DNA of 8,114 bases from contig WLKR01000041.1 in the NCBI GenBank assembly GCA_009701115.1, forward strand, positions 1-8,114. Direction: 5' to 3'. This document shows positions 5,384-8,114 of the stretch, one piece after another. Every line of letters begins with the position of its first letter. Within the stretch, counting starts at the first letter, position 1. Source of the stretch: Actinomycetota bacterium. GTDB lineage: Bacteria; Actinomycetota; Acidimicrobiia; Acidimicrobiales; RAAP-2. Position numbers and translations under genes: made by a program. The notes under the pieces are model-generated. The model was not told the origin of the DNA and searched no databases. It saw nothing but the letters and a program-made list of their open reading frames with translations.

Positions 5384-6502
5384 CTACAGCAAAGTGCTGA
5401 TATCAATCGACGGTAGACCGTGCGCATCGGCCACTGACCCGTAGGTGATCGCACCGTTCACCACATTGACGCCTTCACGTAATGCGGCGTCCCGACGAAC
5501 GGCGTCACGCCATCCGTGTCGAGCCAAGTTCATGACGTAGGGCATGGTCGCATTAGAGAGGGCGTGGGTCGAGGTGTGCGGAACCCCACCAGGCATGTTG
5601 GCCACGCAGTAAAAGATGCAACCGTTGTGCTCAAAGACTGGATCCGAGTGCGTCGTGGGACGAGTCGCTTCGAAACAGCCGCCCTGGTCGACAGAGATGT
5701 CGACCAAAACCGAACCGGGGCGCATGCGACTAACGAGATCGTTCGGCACCAGCTTCGGTGCCTTGGCACCAACGACGAGCACGGCCCCAATAACGATGTC
5801 GGCGAGGAGGCAGGCCTCTTCGATGGCGTGTGCCGAGGAGGCCACGGTTTCGACATCTCCACGGAAGTGGTGATCAACCTGACGGAGTCGTTCCAAGTTC
5901 TTGTCGAAGATGTGAACGTTGGCGTGCATGCCCACCGCCAACGTCGCTGCGGCCATGCCGGCCACACCGGCACCAAGGACGACCACATTGGCCGCCGCTA
6001 CGCCGGGCACGCCAGCGATCAACATGCCCCGGCCGCCGCCAGCACGCATGAGGTGGTGCGCTCCCATAAAGGGGGCCATGCGACCGGCGACCTCACTCAT
6101 TGGCGTCAAGAGTGGCAGGGAGTTGTCCGGCATGCGCACGGTCTCGTAGGCGATCGCCACGTTGCCCGCATCGACGAGAGCGTCAGTGCAGGAACGACTC
6201 GCGGCAAGGTGGAGATACGTGAAGAGCACTTGGTCTTTACGTGCTTTCAGGCGATGAAACTCCGGCTCGATGGGTTCCTTGACCTTTAGGACCAGATCGG
6301 CCTCGGCCCAGATGTCATCAGCATTGTCCAGGAGCTCGGCTCCCGTGGCGACGTAGTCGGCGTCACGGATTGAAGAGCCCAGACCCGCCCCGCGCTCAAT
6401 GAGCACGCGGTGGCCTTCACCCACGAGTTCTCGCACGCCCGCGGGAGTCATCGCAACGCGGTACTCGTCAGTCTTTACTTCGCTCGGAACACCAATGATC
6501 AT
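5384..6502 (-). CDS. ald: Alanine dehydrogenase (NAD-dependent)
   Basis: Catalyses the reversible deamination L-alanine + NAD+ + H2O to pyruvate + NH4+ + NADH in the cytoplasm. The 372-residue length matches the family (about 370). The start MIIGVPSEVK (1-10) is typical. The pyruvate-binding and catalytic residues can be placed by comparison with mycobacterial Ald: Arg15 (DEYRV), Lys75 (KVKEP), His98 (TYLHLA) and Asp272 (VDQGGCFE). The NAD site is LGAGVAG (176-182), with Asp200 at the end of beta-2 (IFDKN), which favours NAD over NADP. C-terminal ANMPGGVPHTST (301-312) is also diagnostic. The ATG at 6502 has GAGGAC about 9 bases upstream. It lies 67 bases after the patD-like gene on the same strand, with a bulged inverted repeat between them. 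Together they suggest removal of alanine formed by an amine:pyruvate transaminase. Confidence 0.97.
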   Translation of the reverse strand: MIIGVPSEVKTDEYRVAMTPAGVRELVGEGHRVLIERGAGLGSSIRDADYVATGAELLDNADDIWAEADLVLKVKEPIEPEFHRLKARKDQVLFTYLHLAASRSCTDALVDAGNVAIAYETVRMPDNSLPLLTPMSEVAGRMAPFMGAHHLMRAGGGRGMLIAGVPGVAAANVVVLGAGVAGMAAATLAVGMHANVHIFDKNLERLRQVDHHFRGDVETVASSAHAIEEACLLADIVIGAVLVVGAKAPKLVPNDLVSRMRPGSVLVDISVDQGGCFEATRPTTHSDPVFEHNGCIFYCVANMPGGVPHTSTHALSNATMPYVMNLARHGWRDAVRRDAALREGVNVVNGAITYGSVADAHGLPSIDISTLL

Positions 6503-6536
6503 CGTTGATCAGTCCTCTACCTAAATACTGCACACC

Positions 6537-6558
6537 CGTTGCGTGAATTTCACCAACG
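6537..6558. repeat. 22-base bulged inverted repeat between patD-like gene and ald
   Basis: The left arm is CGTTG (6537-6541), an unpaired C (6542), then GTGAA (6543-6547); T 6548 is the centre; the right arm is TTCAC (6549-6553) then CAACG (6554-6558). Ten bases each side pair perfectly with a single bulge. It lies about 35 bases upstream of the ald start on the minus strand. There is no T-run on either side, so it is not an intrinsic terminator. An operator for ald, or an mRNA-processing or stabilising hairpin, are the options. Confidence 0.55.
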
Positions 6559-6569
6559 AGTGGAACTGC

Positions 6570-7997
6570 TTAAAAATCGAGATTGTGCATCACGTGCTTG
6601 ATACGGGTGTAGTCCTCGAAACCATAAACCGACAAGTCCTTGCCGTATCCCGAGTTCTTGAATCCACCGTGCGGCATTTCGGCCACGATTGGAATATGGG
6701 TGTTGATCCAAACACAGCCAAAGTCGAGGTCGCGAGCAAAGCGCATCGCCCGACCGTGGTCGCGCGTCCAGACTGAACTGGCGAGTCCGTAGTCCACGCC
6801 GTTGGCCCAGGCCAGTGCTTCGCTCTCATCACTGAACTGCTGCACGGTGATGACGGGTCCGAAAATTTCGCTCTGCACCATTTCATCCTGCTGAGTCAGA
6901 TTCGCCACCACCGTTGGGGCGATGAAGTATCCAGCGTCACCGACCGTGGCACCACCGGCCGCAAAGGTCGCGTGGCTGGGCTTGCGAGAGAAGAAGCCCT
7001 TGACTCGCTCGAACTGATTGACGTTATTAACCGGCCCAAAGAGGGCGTCTTCGTTATCGGGGTTACCAATCACGGTGTTCTTGGTGGCTTCAACGAGCGC
7101 GTCGAGGAAGTCACCGTGCACCCTGGGGCCAACGAGGACGCGAGTAGCGGCCGTGCAGTCTTGACCGGCGTTGAAGAAGCCGGCCATGGCGATGCCTTCG
7201 GCCGCTGCCTCAATATCCACATCGTCAAAGACCACAACCGGGGCCTTGCCACCGAGCTCGAGGTGGACACGCTTCAGAGTCTTGGAGGCACTGGACGCCA
7301 CTTCCATACCGGCCCGTACTGATCCTGTGACTGAGACCATGACGGGGATGGAGTGCTCCACCAGCGCGCGACCAGTATCCCGGTCACCACAGACGACGTT
7401 GAAGACTCCGGGAGGAAGGATCTCACCCATGATCTCGGCCATGAATAGTGTCGAGGCTGGCGTGGTGTCCGAGGGCTTTAAGACCATGGTGTTACCAGCG
7501 GCGAGGGCGGGAGCCCACTTCCATACCGCCATCATCATGGGGTAGTTCCACGGCGTCACGGCGCCACAGACACCGATCGGCTCACGGCGCACGTAGCTGG
7601 TGTGACCCTCCATGTACTCCGCGGCTCCGCGGCCTTCCAGTACACGAGCAGCACCGGCGAAGAAACGAATCTGGTCGACCATCGGCGGCACTTCTTCGCT
7701 CAGCGTGACGGCGATGACCTTTCCGCAGTTCTCCGATTCAATGGCAACGATTTCTTCGGCGCGTGCTTCAATGGCGTCAGCGATCTTTAGGAGATATCCC
7801 GAGCGCTCGCTCGGTGTGGTGCGACGCCAAGACTCAAAGGCGCGGGCTGCTGACTGCACGGCGGCATCGATATCGGCACCATTAGAGATCGGCATCTCGG
7901 CAAAGGGCTGACCCGTCACCGGGCTCAGCAGTTCGACGTACTTCCCCGATGTGGGTGCGACGTACTCGCCACCGATGTAGTTGGCCAATCGACGCAT
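6570..7997 (-). CDS. patD: Aldehyde dehydrogenase, probably gamma-aminobutyraldehyde dehydrogenase (PatD-like)
   Basis: A 475-residue NAD(P)-dependent aldehyde dehydrogenase of normal length, cytoplasmic. The catalytic set is complete: Asn151 in PWNYP (149-153), Lys174 in KPSDTTP (174-180), Glu247 in HLELGGKAP (245-253) and nucleophile Cys281 in NAGQDCTAA (276-284). The C-terminal EMPHGG and SGYGKDLS blocks are also typical. Stretches such as RFFAGAAR (111-118), EYMEGHTS (127-134) and NAGQDCTA resemble, from memory, E. coli PatD (YdcW), which oxidises 4-aminobutanal to GABA in putrescine degradation. A related amino-aldehyde (betaine aldehyde, 3-aminopropanal) is possible, so the substrate is inferred. 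The ATG at 7997 has a strong GGAGGA (plus 8004-8009) 6 bases upstream. It is first in a minus-strand run with ald and the exporter. Confidence 0.9.
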   Translation of the reverse strand: MRRLANYIGGEYVAPTSGKYVELLSPVTGQPFAEMPISNGADIDAAVQSAARAFESWRRTTPSERSGYLLKIADAIEARAEEIVAIESENCGKVIAVTLSEEVPPMVDQIRFFAGAARVLEGRGAAEYMEGHTSYVRREPIGVCGAVTPWNYPMMMAVWKWAPALAAGNTMVLKPSDTTPASTLFMAEIMGEILPPGVFNVVCGDRDTGRALVEHSIPVMVSVTGSVRAGMEVASSASKTLKRVHLELGGKAPVVVFDDVDIEAAAEGIAMAGFFNAGQDCTAATRVLVGPRVHGDFLDALVEATKNTVIGNPDNEDALFGPVNNVNQFERVKGFFSRKPSHATFAAGGATVGDAGYFIAPTVVANLTQQDEMVQSEIFGPVITVQQFSDESEALAWANGVDYGLASSVWTRDHGRAMRFARDLDFGCVWINTHIPIVAEMPHGGFKNSGYGKDLSVYGFEDYTRIKHVMHNLDF

Positions 7998-8103
7998 GCT
8001 GACTCCTCCGGGTTACTTTGGCGTAACGCTACCTCGCCCACTTTGCCATATAAATCAGGGGTGTTGCAACTCATTTACGAAGAATTTCGATGCAATTACC
8101 CCC
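7998..8103. promoter_or_regulatory. AT-richer promoter region upstream of patD-like gene, possibly divergent
   Basis: This region is clearly more AT-rich than the surrounding genes. It contains the patD ribosome site (GGAGGA, minus strand, 8004-8009), a GTTAC-6-GTAAC inverted repeat (8012-8016 and 8023-8027), an AT-rich block ATATAAAT (8048-8055) that can serve as a -10 element on either strand, and an 8-base perfect palindrome GTTGCAAC (8063-8070). CGAA-4-TTCG (8079-8090) is a further small inverted repeat. I cannot assign a -35/-10 pair with confidence. Confidence 0.5.
8063..8070. promoter_or_regulatory. Palindrome GTTGCAAC, possible operator half of the divergent promoter
   Basis: GTTGCAAC is a perfect 8-base palindrome near the middle of the intergenic region, with a related TGCAAT at 8091-8096. 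Such a site between a catabolic gene and a possible divergent gene would suit a local regulator. Short palindromes are common, so this is weak. Confidence 0.25.
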
Positions 8104-8114
8104 ATGAGCGACTA
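8104..8114 (+). CDS. Possible start of a divergent gene (Met-Ser-Asp..., truncated by window end)
   Basis: An ATG at 8104 begins Met-Ser-Asp and then leaves the window. No Shine-Dalgarno precedes it (ACCCCC lies directly upstream), but TGCAAT (8091-8096), 7 bases before the ATG, could be the -10 hexamer of a leaderless transcript. The upstream AT-rich region supports a divergent promoter. Product unknown; a regulator or the missing aminotransferase of the amine pathway would be natural candidates, but nothing here shows this. Confidence 0.35.

Noticed and set aside
5516..6289. 257-codon plus-strand open frame, rich in His, Gly and Val
   Set aside because: It is fully antisense to ald, which has every catalytic residue. 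Its odd composition is that of a reverse-strand shadow.
6537..6558. Intrinsic terminator between patD-like gene and ald
   Set aside because: The hairpin has no T-run on either strand, and the next gene continues in the same direction.

Overview
This 8.1 kb stretch is a compact, moderately high-GC bacterial chromosome segment (GC judged by eye, not counted) that looks actinobacterial. The reasons are several GTG starts, two starts with the layout of leaderless transcripts (a TAnnnT hexamer six bases before the start codon and no good Shine-Dalgarno), an IleRS2-type isoleucyl-tRNA synthetase, and a DUF5522-type mini-protein. I cannot name the genus. Every gene is a housekeeping or metabolic type. 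I see no insertion sequence, phage gene, CRISPR array, tRNA or rRNA, and no gap longer than about 110 bases without a gene.

Layout, left to right. (1) The first 281 codons of ileS on the minus strand, running off the left edge. (2) A divergent GNAT acetyltransferase on the plus strand, whose stop overlaps the stop of a convergent HAD-family sugar-phosphate phosphatase (minus). (3) A 2-Cys glutathione-peroxidase-family peroxidase (minus), upstream of the phosphatase and probably co-transcribed with it. (4) A divergent plus-strand pair: a zinc-free NAD(P)H:quinone oxidoreductase of the PIG3 type and a 72-residue Cys-rich DUF5522-like protein. The second again overlaps its convergent neighbour by a shared CTAG. 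(5) A minus-strand run: aminobutyraldehyde dehydrogenase (patD-like), then alanine dehydrogenase (ald), then a 14-TM DHA2 family exporter. (6) A regulatory intergenic region at the right edge, with a possible divergent start codon at 8104.

How the genes may work together. patD-like plus ald fits a polyamine or amine catabolic module: a pyruvate-dependent transaminase (not in the window) would convert putrescine to 4-aminobutanal and make alanine, PatD would oxidise the aldehyde to GABA, and Ald would deaminate the alanine back to pyruvate. The peroxidase and quinone reductase share an intergenic region and both suit redox defence, but co-regulation is only inferred.

The most notable points are the GXHH form of the HIGH signature in IleRS, a form linked to mupirocin hyper-resistance in IleRS2 enzymes; the two matching leaderless-type promoters; a 22-base bulged inverted repeat between patD and ald; and the two identical CTAG stop-stop overlaps. 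I found no convincing new multi-gene defence or mobile system.
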